Shown here: one piece after another, positions 44,491 to 57,044 of the stretch
How the letters are laid out: each line of letters opens with the position of its first letter
Numbering within the stretch: the stretch's first letter is position 1
DNA from: Ligustrum vulgare
Taxonomy: Eukaryota; Streptophyta; Magnoliopsida; Lamiales; Oleaceae
Assembly: GCA_963555705.1 (NCBI GenBank)
Contig: OY743184.1
Coordinates: 26,312,639 to 26,376,638 of the forward strand
Direction: 5' to 3'
DNA length: 64,000 bases
Position numbers and translations under genes: made by a program
The notes under the pieces: generated by a model
Database searches by the model: none
Told to the model about the DNA's origin: nothing
The model's input: only the letters and a program-made list of their open reading frames with translations

Positions 44491-45608
44491 AATCAAGTAA
44501 TCAAATTGATATAATTAAGTCCTCGGGTCTACATAAGCTCGGATTTATTACTTAACATAAGCACGGGCTTATTCCTTACTTAACATAAGCTCTTGTTTAT
44601 TTCTCCTTAGCATTATCATCGCATCATGATACCTCACTATTACGCATCCATCTCTCTCCTAAACTCGATAATGGATCCATCTCTCTCCTAAAATCAATAA
44701 TGGATGCGCGGGGGCCTATGATGAGGATAAATTTTATTCATACCCGAGCCTTCACAAAAGCCTCAAGTCCGAACACTTTGACAAAACATAATCTCTTAAT
44801 CAAACGTGTAACCCCGAGGAGCACCTCGAGCCCGAACACATGAATATTATCCCATATTACATCTTGGTACCCCCGAGGATATCCTCAACCCCGGAAATCA
44901 TTTATACCCCGAGCATATCCTTTGTCCTCATCCCCGAGCACTTGAATATTTAGCCAAGTCATATCTTGGTACCCCTGAGCAACATATGAACCTCGAGGCC
45001 GAGCACTTGAACATTACACCATACACCATATTGAGAACCCCGAGGACATGAACAACCCTGAGGAGAATATAACCCCGATCACACTCAAAATGCCTATGGA
45101 GAAAACATTGCCCCGACCACTCACAATACCCTGAGGAGATATATCTCACCAAAAAGGTGTATGATGTGCTCGGGGCACATGATGATCGGGTCCCACCTCT
45201 CATTGGTCGGATATGACTTGATCTGACACGTGAAATTTACACCCTCCTAATCCCAATAGAGCTCATCTTCCAACAGAACTCTATCTGGGACTTACAACCT
45301 TATCCCTAATAATTAGGAAGATGATTCCCAAAATGACTCATGCCTAGTTTCAAGTACCTTAGTCCTATAAGGAGTCAATTACACACCTCTATAAATACTC
45401 GCCTCTAAATCACAATTCAGGTACATAATTATATTTACAATTAATAGTCTCTTGCATAAATACGTTTCCTCCTCTTTACTGACTTAAGCATCGGAGGGGC
45501 AAAAAGGACACACCTCATCGCCTTTGTTCCAGGTATTCAGAGATTTAGTTCGTGCTTGTTCGCTGCTCAAGCTCGAGAAATTAAAGATGCGAATTTTTAG
45601 CATCATCA

Positions 45609-46730
45609 AAACTCATTATAGGTTACTAATTTTCTTGATTAGTTACCATTTTCCTTTCGACACTTGTATTGATCCCTTAACCATTACTTTTCTTTTCTTT
45701 TGGGATAATGAAATGGATACATTAAAAGAAAATTTGGCCGAGGCACATAGGTTGAGGCACTGATTCTGCTTCTGCATGACCGCGACTACGTGCGAAGGGG
45801 TAAGATCGCAGAGTGAGTGAGATGAGAGACTAGAAGAAGAAGAAGAAGAAGAAGAAGAAGAAGAAGAAGAAGAAGAAGAAGAAGAAGAAGAAGAAGAAGA
45901 GACGCGACGACGATTTGCTGTGAAAGGGAGGGAGAATGGTCGGTGGATACGATGAATATGAAGTGGAAGCTCAATTTTAGGGTTGCTTTGCTGTGACTTT
46001 GTGTTAGTGGACCCGAATTCGCTCATTTGATCCGTGGAGAGGAAATTCTATGTTTCACTCGGGATGGATATCCACTAGTTCAAGTTGAACTTTTTGGGCA
46101 TCCCCAGTTGACGTGTTCAAAAAAAATATTTTATTTAGTTTTTTTGGTCATTAAAAATTACTTTTTCTTTACAAATTAATTTACTTTTATAAAATAAGAA
46201 AGCCTGATCGTAGAATCAAAATTGATGATGCCACTAAACAAACTTTCTACATTTGTATTTACAAACTGGAAATCCTCTAAATATATCCCATTTGGTGAGG
46301 ATTTCCTCTTTTTATGTAGCTACATACATACACCTGTTTTTTTTTTCTCTATTTCTTTAATTTTGTTTTCTCTGTCATGACCGTTTTTATTTTCAGAGGA
46401 GCGTGAGAAAGAACAAGAATTTAGTTAAGGATAGGGAATGGAAGATCACTATTCTATTGCCAGACGTCTGACACATTATTGTGTAAGAGTTAGATACATG
46501 GGCTCATACCCTTTGCGTCTATGTTTGGTATCATAAGGTGCAAAGACTTTTGACATTAGAACATTTTCAGGGAATGGAAACTGGCCTTTTCGAATTCCTT
46601 TCCGACTTCTTATTTTTTATCAAAAATAAATAGAAATTCAATATAAATAATATTCTGCGGATGTTTATTCTGATAAATTTGAAGTCGGTTCTATTATTTT
46701 TTAAAATATATTAAATAATTAGATTAAGTG
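45609..46730. other. Gene-free stretch with a GAA microsatellite
   Basis: (GAA)n at 45832-45900, about 23 units, preceded by moderately GC-rich DNA (45750-45830) that might be the edge of a lost gene. The poly-Ser/poly-Leu ORFs on the minus strand are readings of the microsatellite. Nothing else identified. Confidence 0.6.
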
Positions 46731-46893
46731 CATGTTTGGGTATAGGTGATTTTTGGGAGACTTTCGAAATTTTTGGGTTTTGGAAAATTGTGTGGTTGAA
46801 AAACGTGAAAATTGATTGCTCTCATAAAAATGTGGAGTTTAAATTGAATTTGAGAGAAAAGTTGAAAAATGATTTAAACCAAACTAGGGCTAA
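46731..46893. mobile_element. hAT-like MITE
   Basis: GCATGTTTGGGTATAGGTGATTTTTGGG on the left and AAACCAAACTAGGGC on the right, imperfect inverted repeats, with GTGTGGTTGAAAAACG inside. Non-coding. Confidence 0.48.
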
Positions 46894-47880
46894 ATTGTGA
46901 TAGTTCTAATATATTCTATTGAAATACATCAACCCTCTCTTTTTCCTAGATGTTAGATTATTTTGTGTGATAATAATCAAGTAATTTTCTACAAAATATA
47001 TGCATAAATATGAGTAAAGAATTGATACGCAATATAACACGTATTTGATCTGTTGTCCATAGTGGGCAACACCAGACACATGGCAACTTGGCATTGGAGG
47101 ATGTCGAGCTGTCATTGTGCACATCACGTGGCTCCAATGCCGAGCTACCACGTCAAAATTTCTTTTCAGAAATATTTTTACTTTTGACGTGTATCATTGT
47201 ATTTAATAGGTGTGAATTCTTAATATTGGATTATGTTGGTGACTTAATTAATTATTAAAATAAATTATTACTAAAAAGAACATTGCACTATAAATTACTG
47301 CTTATAATATTCAGTGCTTCAAAATAAATATTTTAGTTTCTTTTCAGAAATATTTATCAACTAAAATTAAAATATTTATAATCGAATAACATATTTCACA
47401 TAGTGTTCCACATGTTGTTAGGTTGCATTTCTATCTCCAGCTATTATGAATAACAATTAGGATAAAAATTTATTGTTGAGATTTTGTGACACAGGGTGAA
47501 AAGTGTATGAATGAAGAACAATACAAACTCAAGTTGTTGATTCCAAGGAATATCAAATTAAATTGAATAAATTGGACAAAACTCCAAGAAGAACAAATCT
47601 TAAGCAAAAACAATTCTCACAAAACGTAAAACAACAAAGTTTAAATAGTAACCCTAACCCTAAACAAGAAACATTATTAAAAGACAAAAATAGACACGAA
47701 GACATAGAAAATCTTGTTAAAACCGTTTAGATAATTTCAAAATCTCAAAATCCATAATCTGTAGCGACAAAGCTACAAGTCTAATCTAACTCGTCAAGAT
47801 GATTCCGAAAACATATTATGGACCAAATTCTAAGCTCGTATGTGAATTCTATGCTTGACCATTTGAAAACGCTCGTTTCT
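46894..47880. other. Gene-free stretch, possible gypsy LTR remnant
   Basis: A 19-bp word (TTTCTTTTCAGAAATATTT) occurs at about 47159 and 47337. 47440-47880 precedes the minus-strand gypsy end and may be its 3' LTR, but no boundary is clear. A CCCTAACCCTAAAC run at 47652-47665 is too short to be a telomere. Confidence 0.35.
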
Positions 47881-47899
47881 TCAAAACTGACCGATCCAG

Positions 47900-50890
47900 T
47901 ACATCCAAATAAGCTAATGCTCAATCCTCAACGCCATCATCCTCTCGTGGGTCAAGAATATTCGATCTCGAATTGTCAGTCTCCTCACCCTCAAAAGAAT
48001 TGTCACTAACAAAAGGACCAAGGTGCTTCACACTGAAGATATCCACAGTACGAATGTGATTTGGTAACTTCAAATGGTAGGCATTCGTATTAATCTTCTC
48101 CACAATATCCACTAGACCAATCTTGGGGGATGACAACTTGTTCTACTCATGTGCTGGGAACCGATCCTTGGTGATGAGTGCCCAAACAAAATCACCACAA
48201 AAATTCAACATGTCGAGGATGTGCATCAGAGGACTGCTTATACTTGGTCGTAGCAGCAACAAGGTTGTCATGAGCTGCTTCGTGAATATGCTGTAGCTCG
48301 TCAATAAAGTCAGCTGCACACCCATGAATGCGGGTAGCAAATGGTAAAGATAACAAATCCAGGGGACCTCGAGGAACCAGATAATACACATTCTGAAAGG
48401 GACAATATCCCGTGCTATGATTGACACCCACATTATAAGCAAACTCTGCCTGACTAAGATGCTGATCCCAAGATTTAACATTGTTAGTTGTCACCAACAA
48501 TACACCTCAACAAGTTGCCCAAGGACTGATTCACCACCTCCGTCTGCCTATCATTCTGTAGGTGGTAAGCAGTGTTGAAATTCAAGGACATGTTGGCCAT
48601 GTGCCATAAACTATGCCAGAAGTGGCTAATGAAACGTGTGTCACGATCTGACAAAATAGAGGACTGCAACCCATGTAGGCAATAAATCTCATCGAAAGAA
48701 AAGTTGGGCCACATGAATGGCATCAACAGTATGTTTATACGGAATGAAATGTACCATTTGTTGAGAAACGGTCAACTACAACAAAAATTGAATCAGACCC
48801 CCATTGAGTAAGATACGAGGCAAACCAAGCACAAAGTCCACAGTAATTTCCGTCCAAGGATGACTAGGGACAAGGAGGTGCCGATACAACCCCGCATTTG
48901 TCTTCGTGCCCTTGGAAACATGGCAAGTGCGACAACGCTCTACATGTCACGAAACATCACGGCTCATGGAAGGCCAGAAAAAGAACGAGCAACTAGTTCC
49001 ACCGTTCGATCACGACCAACATACCCTGTACGATAAATTTCGGCAATAATCTTTGCACGCAAGCTATAGTTTGGAATACAAAGCTGCAAAACCTGGAAGA
49101 GAAAACCATATGAAAGGACAAAATCCGAAGACTTCCCAGACTGAAGGCCGGTCAAAACATAGCTAGAGAAAGGATCTGAAGCATAGAGATCACGGAAGGT
49201 ATCAAAACCTGGTACACTTATCCTAAAAGTAGTCAATAATGAGCAGCTCTTGATAACAAAGGTGAACTACTGTAAATAAGTGGTCCAAGATGCAAGTCAA
49301 GCGAACACATTATCTTGACTAGCCAAATGCTTCAAAGACTTGTGTTCAATGTATAAAATGAACTCCCACTAGAACAAATAATGTCGCCAATAACGAACAA
49401 CCCGAACCAATGCCTAGAATTCGACAGCATAAGTGCTATAACGACTTTGTGCACCAAACAATTTCTTACTGAAGTAGGAGACTGGCCTCCCCCTTGGCTC
49501 AACACTATTCCAATCCTGACTTTAGAAGCATCATAATGCAACTCAGAAGGAAGGGGAAAATCTGGAAAGACTAGGACCGGGGCTGAAGTCAATTTATGTT
49601 TTATAACCTGAAATGAATCGTCGGTTGCATCAGACCAAGCAAAGGATTTAAACTTCATAAAATCAGTGACAGAGGCCAAAATAGAACTGAAATATGGGAT
49701 AAAACGCCTATGAAAGGATGCCAACCTATGTAAACTTTGCAGCTCATTGAGAGTACGAGGACTGGGCCACTGTCAAATAACAACTGCCTCATCATCATCA
49801 ACTGCAATGCCCTGGCATGAAATCTAGTAACCCAAAAACAACACTTGCTCAACCAGGAGAAGACACTTATTAGGGGCAGCAAAAAAACTTTCTGCACGAA
49901 GAATAAGAAAAACCGATCGCAGGTGCTGTAAGTGATCTAGGACAGTGCGGCTATAGACTAGAATATCGTCAAAATACACCATAACGCAAGTACAATAAAT
50001 GAACACAGTGATTGGTTTATAATGTACATTAAAGTGCTCCAGGCATTCGAAAGACTAAATGGCATGACAAGCCACTCAAACAACCCCTCCTGAGTTTTGA
50101 ACGTAGTTTTCCATTCATTCCTAGGTTGAATGCAAATATGGTGGTATCCACTCTTCAAATCCAGCTTATTAAAAATTGAAGTTCCACTCAATTGTTTCAA
50201 AAGATCATCCAGTCGAGGAATGGTAAGGAAGTCTATATAATTAGGACGGAGGAAGTAACATTCTCACAAGCACCCCTATCAATAATGAAACGAAAAACCT
50301 TACCATTAACGGTACAAGTCGATTCAAAAAGTTGGTTGTGCTAAACAATAGTACCATCACCGCGGGGAGCAAGGCAAGTGTGTTGCAAAATAAAAGCTGG
50401 ACCAACATCCCCATCCACCTGCTCCTTAGGTAATTGTTAGTTGTCTACCACATCAAAAATCAGAGGACCATCATATCCAATGTCACCATAATCATCCACT
50501 AGCTGTCCTTTTCGTGCCCGACTAACCACGTCCCCACTAACCACAAGAAAAACACTAAATCTCTTGACCACGTCCTACTGCAGCACTGATATTGCCCCCT
50601 GGTTGAACTGTGTCGGAGGCAGGATTGCCACATTCACGTGCAATTGTGCTAGTTTGGACGTTTGTCATAGGTACCCCTTATCGAAGGCCACTACAAGAGG
50701 AAGTTGCAAAGAGAGGCCAAAAACATGACGTGAAGCATGTTTCTCCAGTAAGAGAGCACGCTGATGTACCTCTGAGACCGAAGCAGATGCAAATAAGTTC
50801 ATCAAATCTTGATGATTGACTCTCAATCCATCTACAAAACATGAAATAAGCTGTTCATTGGTCTCCAAAATTTCGTTTCGACTGGGCAAA
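47900..50890 (-). pseudogene. Ty3/gypsy gag-pol remnant
   Basis: Minus-strand order from the right: gag end (50889-50665, FVDGLR ... ASVSEVHQRALLLEK); aspartic protease near 50345-50240 with an IIDRG site in place of D-S/T-G; reverse transcriptase (50200-49820: [32 protein letters not shown], then [10 protein letters not shown]); RNase H (about 49600-49330: LHYDASKVRIGIVLSQ); integrase zinc-binding and core (49070-48490: CxxCH-like region, ILSDRDTRFISHFW, AYHLQNDRQTEVVNQSL), then AEFAYN, and a C-terminal YHLKLP ... VKHLGPF segment near 48080-48020. Many stops and frameshifts, and the protease runs straight into the middle of reverse transcriptase, an internal deletion. LTRs not identified. 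Confidence 0.88.
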
Positions 50891-50929
50891 TATTGTAGAG
50901 GGATACACCATTCACTTTCTGTTATTCGA

Positions 50930-52491
50930 CAACTAGCTTTTCCTGCCTCGAAGAGGCTGAAGAGCGCTGAACAACGGGCTAAGCCACATATTGTGTGGCA
51001 TCTTAGGGATGATTGTTGGATGGGTGAAATGACATGGGGAGTATTATTCTAGGACTTCAAACCTCAGAGAGGGTATAGACTTCTTCGATGGCACAGGTTG
51101 GGATATTGATCGATTACTTCTGATCCTTCCACTTGCTATGTAGAACAGATTAGGGAGATTAATTCACGTGTTGAAGCCCTTGATCAGATTGTTTGGAAGA
51201 GTACTTTGGATGGTAGATTTTCTACCAATTTTGCTTGGTAATTGGTCTGGACGAGTCGATAGTCCCAAGATTCTTTTCATTTGATTGGGAGCACTATACT
51301 CACAATCTCATTCTTCATTTGGAGACTTTGGTTGGGACTCATACCTATTGATACAGTTATCCAGAAGCGTATAAGATGTCACTTAGCTTCCCAGTGTCAC
51401 TGCTGCTCACAGACTGAGACTATTAAGCAAATCTTACTGGCAGCAAGATCTAAGATCATGTATGAAACCACTTTGGGGATATTTTTCAGGTATCTATGAT
51501 TTTGGGTGAGAAAGTCAAAGAAAGATTCCATATATTGAGATATTCTAGACGGTATGTACGATTGAGACACATTCACACCATCATTCCTCTCTTGGTACTA
51601 TGGTTAATCTGGATTGAAAGGAATGACGTGAAACACATGGATAGTCAGATGGATTCGAGATAGATTATTTAGAGGATATATTACATCTACTGGATGACTA
51701 TTCAACCACGGCATTGGCGTGGGGACTTGACTATAGCCCCACTATTTGGTATTTCTCTTGCTCCCTCTTCCCCGTCACCCCATTTTAGTTCTTTGGCACA
51801 TTCCATTGGTGGGAACCTTGAAGCTCAACACTGATGGATGCGTTGAGGACGATGCAGCTAGTGGTGGAGGCATTTTTAAGGACCATGGTGGAGGCTGCAT
51901 TAGGGTATTTTCAACTTTTTATAGGGACTACCTTATTCTGGAGACTGAGTTGCGAGCTATTATTGATGACATCCTTCTTGCTCGTTGCCTGGGTATTACA
52001 GAGATTTGGATTGAGGCTGATTCCAAAGTGGCCATCCATTGCATCACCAGACGTGGCGGACCTTAATGATTCGAGGCTATCTCAAATAGATCAGAGACAT
52101 CTTCCACTTTGACAAAGACACTATCTCTCACATATACCGTGGGGGTAATCAGGTAGCTGACCCACTCACATTTATGGGCTAGGATTAGCGACGATTTCAA
52201 GAGTATGGACCGCAAGATCTACCTCGAAAGCTCTGGGCTCTTGTACAGATTGACAAATATAGACTGCCTAGCTTTAGAGGACTTTAGTGTTGATTCTTCT
52301 ATTATTACTCGATTGTTAGGGACGTAGTATCCCCTTATCTACTGCTTTTTATTTCTTTTACTCTTTCATTTTTTGAATTTTTGCTATCATGGAGATCACG
52401 TTTATGCCCCTTCTCTGTTCTATTTATTTATGATGTTGACTCATGGCCTGCATGAGGATAAATTATGAACGACTTAAACTAAAAAAAAAAA
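50930..52491 (+). mobile_element. 5'-truncated LINE with poly(A) tail
   Basis: Plus-strand end of a non-LTR retrotransposon. A reverse-transcriptase-linked zinc-binding region is visible (WKSTLDGRFST near 51196-51230; FFIWRLWLGLIPIDTVIQKR near 51310-51370; CHCCSQTETI near 51400-51425). It is followed by a plant-type RNase H (LKLNTDGCVEDDAASGGGIFKDH near 51817-51890; LETELRAIIDDILLARCLGI near 51940-52000; WIEADSKVAI near 52009-52040). Several stops. A T-rich 3' UTR and an A12 run at 52480-52491 close it. Truncation at about 50930 is typical of target-primed reverse transcription; target repeats were not found. Confidence 0.8.
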
Positions 52492-52946
52492 AACCGAAAT
52501 CTACTCAAATTAAGAAAAAAATGATCCAGCATTTATAATTTTTTTATCTTTAACTTGGGTTGGCTACATTAATATTTTTTATCACTTGTACTATCCAAAG
52601 GTAAATCTTATGAAAGATCCAAATAAATCAAATCTTTTGTAATAAAATTCAGCATAAGAAAGAAGATGGAAATGAGGAGAAGAAAGAACATAGTTTAGAA
52701 TTATGTTTCTGATTTTGGTGGAGATGGTTTTGAAATTATTGAGTTAACTGAAGAGAATCTGCTCGAATTTCCTTCATGAGACTTTTTATCATATTGTGCA
52801 AAAAAAATTTTAAATCATTTTGAAAGAAATAGTAATCCACAATTCATGAAGTGAGTATATTTCTGGGACCTTTTTTCTTTCATAATTACCACACAAGGAT
52901 AGTTTTAAGAGCATGTTTTAATGAAACATTGATCTATTGTAGTTAC
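52492..52946. other. Gene-free stretch
   Basis: AT-rich DNA between the LINE tail and the hAT pseudogene. No signal seen. Confidence 0.35.
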
Positions 52947-54196
52947 CAAGGGTGGACACATTAAGGGTCTAGTGGGTGCAACTGCACCCACTGAATCCAG
53001 CCCAAAATAATTTTTTTGGCCCACTTTCAGTATTTCAACTAAAGCCTTTTTTTTTTCATGCCAACAAAGTACAGCCCAAGTTGCAAGTCCAACACTCTCT
53101 TCTTTCATTATTTTCCCAAAACCACAACTCCTTGACTCCGTCCCTGTGCCTCGACCTCATCGACCTGATTCCCCTCCATCAGCAATCACAATTGGTCCAT
53201 TGTTCATCGAATACTGACCATCAACCGCACCTCCGTCTGCTTCCCCGAGTCCTGACCCTGTACAGTGTCATGGACTCGCAGTGTCACTTAAAGACTTGAG
53301 GTTCTAACTGTGAACAAAGATGTAAGGTTGATAATTTGTTAGACTCAACGCAATCATTTGAGTTTGTGTTTAATCTACATCTTCGAGAACCATCTTAGGA
53401 ATCTCAAATGAATTTTCTATGGATGAAGTTGTTTCTTTTTCTCAAAAATATAATATTGACGTTCCTAATACGGATAGGGTGTTTATACACCCAGGTTTCT
53501 CACGATGTAATACCGAAGAAACAACAAATTCTTCATCGTTTTCTCGTGAATTTATTATATTTTATCATTGATATGCAACTTCAAGAGTTGAATGATTGTT
53601 TTTCTAGGGTAAGTACATAATTACTTCTTTGTTTAGCATGTTTATGCCCCGATGATTCATTCTATGCTTTTGACAAGGAGAAATTAATTAGTCTTGCTAA
53701 GCATTATCTTGAAAATTTTATTAAAGTACAACTTATGGTACTTGATGATCAGCTTCGAAACTATATTGTTGATACGCGCTCTATCAAGGAGTTAAGAGAA
53801 TTATGGGGACTTAGTGAACTTGCAATGATTTTGGTTTTGATGAAAAAAATCAAGTGTACCCATTGGTTTATATGCTTGTGACTTTAGGATTAACTCTTAT
53901 GTAGCTACTGCTACAGTTGAAAGGGTATTTCCTACTATGACTATTGTGAAAAATTGACTGCGCAATTGAATTGTAGACCAATGGATGAATGATAGCTTAG
54001 TGATGCATGTTGAAAAAATGTATTTAACGAAATTGATAAAGAGACAATTATACAATGTTTTCAAAAGTATGAGAAGTCGTAAGGAACAATTATAAAAAGT
54101 ACTACATTTTGAATATTATCGTTGCCTTATTTGAAATTATTTTTTACATTATTCTGTGTTGCCCCTAATAATATAAAATCCTAGGTCTGCCCCTGG
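52947..54196 (+). pseudogene. hAT-family transposase pseudogene (ZMYM1/TTF-type)
   Basis: Read across three frames: a leader rich in 'GTGGGTGCAACTGCACCCACT' type sequence (52973-52993, itself a palindrome), then from about 53290 FEFVFNLHLREP, YNIDVPN, FIIFYH, MQLQELNDCFS (53571-53603), SFYAFDKEKLISLAKHYLENF, DDQLRNYIVDTRS, YPLVYMLVTLGLTL and a terminal hAT dimerisation-like TATVERVFP ... RQWMNDSLV type region near 53910-54000. The ends CAAGGGTGGAC and GTCTGCCCCTG are imperfect inverted repeats. This is the layout of zinc-finger MYM-type/TTF hAT transposases of plants. Many stops and at least four frame changes; non-functional and shortened at the N-terminus. Confidence 0.72.
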
Positions 54197-54359
54197 GAGT
54201 AAAATAGTACAATTCGACAAATAAGTACATAATATCGTCCATGGAAGAAGTCGAAAAAGTTACTATAAAATATCATTTTGGTCATCACTTTCTTCATTCT
54301 GATAACCGTTATGCTATTATTTTTTTTATTTTTATTTTTTATTTTTTTTTTTGTTTTTG

Positions 54360-54535
54360 ACAGAGCATGTTTAACCAAGCTTAAAAAATGTAAAGTTAAA
54401 AGTAACTTTGGCTCTAAACATGTTTGATAACTTGCTTATCTTTACTTGCATGGAAATAAAAACAATTTTAAAGTAACTTTTACCTTACCATGCATTGATC
54501 ATTAAGAAATTTATTTATGATAAAACTTATCACTA
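54360..54535. mobile_element. MITE-like sequence
   Basis: GAGCATGTTTAACCAAGCTTAAAAAATG at the left and related AAACATGTTTGATAAC words inside; AAAGTTAAAAGTAAC and TTTAAAGTAACTTTTACC occur in both halves. Ends not resolved. The following sequence to 55007 has no gene. Confidence 0.35.
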
Positions 54536-55007
54536 TTGCATGGATCAATGGGCTTACCAGCCTTGATCATTGCAAAGGGCGATGCTACCATATTGAGCCC
54601 AATCCTAGAGATCATATTGGAGCACATACTTATCATGTTGGATAAGCTATTTTGCATTGTGTATTAATATTAACGGCTTACTTCATATTTTGTATATGTA
54701 GTGCATTTGAACATAGTCGGTAGTTGCATTTCTGGCTAGTTGGTTTATAGATGAGCACGTGTTCCCTATTTCACATTCTATTTTTGTGTTTGGGAAAATT
54801 TATTACTTTTTAGGCGAGTTTAATCAATATTAATGTCAATTCTTTTTTTAAAAATTATCATAGTCAAAGAAGGTCAAAGTTGCCTTAAATGTGATTCCGA
54901 TATCTAACTGGCATATAGTGGCGGAGCTATGAATACATTATTGTAGGGGCGAAACTTAATTTGGAGGAGGGAGCAAGGGGAGGGCTTTTTTGCATACATT
55001 ACTTTTA

Positions 55008-55040
55008 CTAGATTTATCACCCGTGCGATGCACGGTATTA
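55008..55040 (-). mobile_element. Helitron 3' terminus (minus strand)
   Basis: On the complement: hairpin CCGTGC-ATC-GCACGG, spacer GTGATAAAT, then CTAG (55008-55011) followed by host T. This is the standard Helitron 3' end. The body must extend to the right; its 5' TC end was not found with confidence before 56359. Confidence 0.7.
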
Positions 55041-55376
55041 GATATTAACAATATATCTAAAGTAAAATATAAAAAAATAAACTTGCAGAAAAAAGAAAAG
55101 TTAATTCTAAGATACAAAATATTTATCATAAATCTGTACATATTTATGAAGTATAAATTAAAAAGAATAAATTATTTCAAATTCACAAAATCCATAAATC
55201 CATTCACACACGCTGACACATATAGAGAACCATGGAGGATTAAAAAAAAAAAAACTAAAAGTCAATGAAAAGAAAAAATTCATGCAGAAGATGAACAAAA
55301 AAAAAAAAAAAATACTAAAAATCGATGAACCTATTTTTGAGGTTTCTTTGGGGAACAAAAAATGGAAGCTGGAGAA

Positions 55377-55687
55377 TTAACAGACACTTGTCCAAATCTG
55401 TTGCGGAGTGTTCCGAAGAAGAAAAACGTTATAGTAATAGCTCGCCAAAGATTCCCTGCCTTTATGAGGGAAAAACTGGAAAAGTTCATCCCAGATTATT
55501 TTTTCTTCGAAAGATGACATTTTCAACTTTACTATATCGCTAAATTTGTTTTCTTCATCTTTTGTCCAAGAGAGTGCAGCTTCCTTACCCATGCCATCAG
55601 ATTTCCATCCATAAAAAGCAGAGCCAGCCTCAAGTTTCATCCTCATCCTTTTCTTATCATCATGGAACATCACACATTGAACAGAGC
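55377..55687 (-). pseudogene. Captured exon of an ARID/ELM2-SANT type protein
   Basis: A minus-strand open segment begins just after a CAG acceptor (complement of 55688-55690) with GSVQCVMFHDDKKRMRMKLE, AFYGWKSDGMGKEAALSW, a SANT-like helix region and WDELFQFFPHKGRESLASYYYN then VFLLRN. This matches in pattern the C-terminal SANT part of plant ELM2/SANT and ARID-ELM2 proteins (FPxKxRExLVSYYFNVFL). It stops soon after, without the conserved C-terminus or other exons, so it is a fragment. Its place 340 bp inside a Helitron end makes Helitron capture likely. Confidence 0.65.
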
Positions 55688-56358
55688 CTGGGAACTCCCA
55701 ACCAAAAGATTATGCACACTTAATTTTCCATAGCATGAAAACTAACACAAAATAGTAAACTAAAATAGAATGTATACATAATTGCAGTATGATGTGTTAA
55801 TATTTCTTTTAAACTTCTACTATTTATACTTTAGTTATGTATTCACTTGTTTTTCTACTCAAATATCCAGTAGGAAGACATGGAACTTATATGGAATAAA
55901 TAATAAGGTCATGAATGAAAAAAATAAAATCAATATCCTAGACATATTGTTTTAGCAAAGAAATGGCACTAAAACTCAACAGAAAAACAACTAAAGGCAA
56001 TTTAATCGGAAATCAAATTCAATCAGAAATCCTTTTTGTAAAGGAAACAACAATTACATATTGCTTTTCTTAATCGGAAATCCTTTTTGTAAATATTTTT
56101 GTCAGGATAAAAGTTGTACATATTGTAAGGTAATTGTCCTGAAGACCTTGCCATTCTATTGTCCAGCCTTCAAATTGGTTACCAAAATATTTCATTAAGC
56201 TAAGCTTTAGAACTATCTATTTCAAAACTTTCTGCAGGTCCATTACAATGATTTCCATTAAATTGCATGACCAATCAGTTTTTCTATAGTACATGCCCCT
56301 GAGTCAAAATCATGAAATTAACTACAAAAATCTACTCCAGATATATATGCATCAAGAA
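55688..56358. other. Gene-free stretch between Helitron ends
   Basis: Contains a short repeated phrase, AATCGGAAATC(C/A) and CTTTTTGTAAA (56003-56095). It may be intron of the captured gene. No gene called. Confidence 0.35.
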
Positions 56359-56400
56359 TCTATCTAATATATAAAAGGGAGAGTGCTGGCCCCAAAATCC
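56359..56400 (+). mobile_element. Helitron 5' terminus (plus strand)
   Basis: TCTATCTAATATATAAAAGG followed by GAGAGTGCTGGCCCC, preceded by A. TC plus an A/T-rich start and 'AAAAGGGAGAGTGC' is the typical 5' end of plant Helitrons. It points into the region with the RPA-like exon and the multi-exon gene. The matching 3' end (hairpin plus CTRR) was not found before 64000 and may lie outside. Confidence 0.6.
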
Positions 56401-57044
56401 CGCCAGCTAACTCCTGCTCAAAAGAATTTTTCTTTAAAAAAAAAAAAAAAAGCTGTAAAAAAAAAAACGCCAAACCAGACAATTATTCAAAAAACGCCAA
56501 ACCTGACAATTATTCAAAATTGTACACATCAAAAACAAATGTCTACAGCTGCAGATCTATTGCAGGTTTTTACATTCCCAAACAAGAAACAAATACAGAT
56601 TTTCAAATGTTTGAAAATAACACAGGCTGCATGAAATATGCTTTTGCAGTCACCTAATTAATGCCAAGATCTGGCAAGTCAAATAATATATATACATACA
56701 CAGTTACAGCCCGAAATGGGAAATAAAAGGAGTCTACTTTATGGCCAAAAAATGACTTATATGCCTGGAAATTTGTTTCCAGACAACCTATGTACACAAC
56801 ATTTAATGCTGAGTTCAGACCTGTCTCTTCACAATTAATTAACAGGAAAATCTGATAACATTAATTCGCCTTGCAGTCCCATACACATCTTCTTCATCCC
56901 CAATACTTATCAAGAGCTGCGTCCATTCATCCTTCACTCCAGTCCAGCAAAATCTAATACATTCAAGGTGCAGTCCCATTCACAACATCTTCTTCATCCC
57001 CCAATCTAGCAGCCACAACTCCATCCAAGAAATCTTCAATTACC

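Larger units (their letters stand above)
41587..45608 (+). mobile_element. Gag-only Ty3/gypsy element with both LTRs
   Basis: LTRs 41587-42487 (901 bp) and 44719-45608 (890 bp), each TGATGAG...ATCA, highly similar by eye. A primer-site-like TGGCGCTGTCTATGGG follows the 5' LTR by 1 bp, close to the TGGCGCCGTCTGTGGG sequence of many plant gypsy elements. A GCGCGGGGGCCTA purine-rich stretch precedes the 3' LTR. Flanks GAACT and AAACT match at 4 of 5. The inside has only gag, then a minisatellite; pol is absent, so it depends on other elements. LTR similarity suggests a younger age than the other gypsy elements here. Confidence 0.85.

Noticed and set aside
44018..44514. Four overlapping ORFs of 90-149 codons on both strands
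   Set aside because: They are readings of the 25-bp repeat, whose unit lacks stops in several frames.
45643..46026. Minus-strand ORF with a long poly-Ser tract, and a poly-Leu ORF overlapping it
   Set aside because: Both are readings of a GAA/TTC microsatellite with no supporting domain.
47652..47665. Interstitial telomere repeat
   Set aside because: Only two CCCTAA-type units are present, which is expected by chance in AT-rich DNA.
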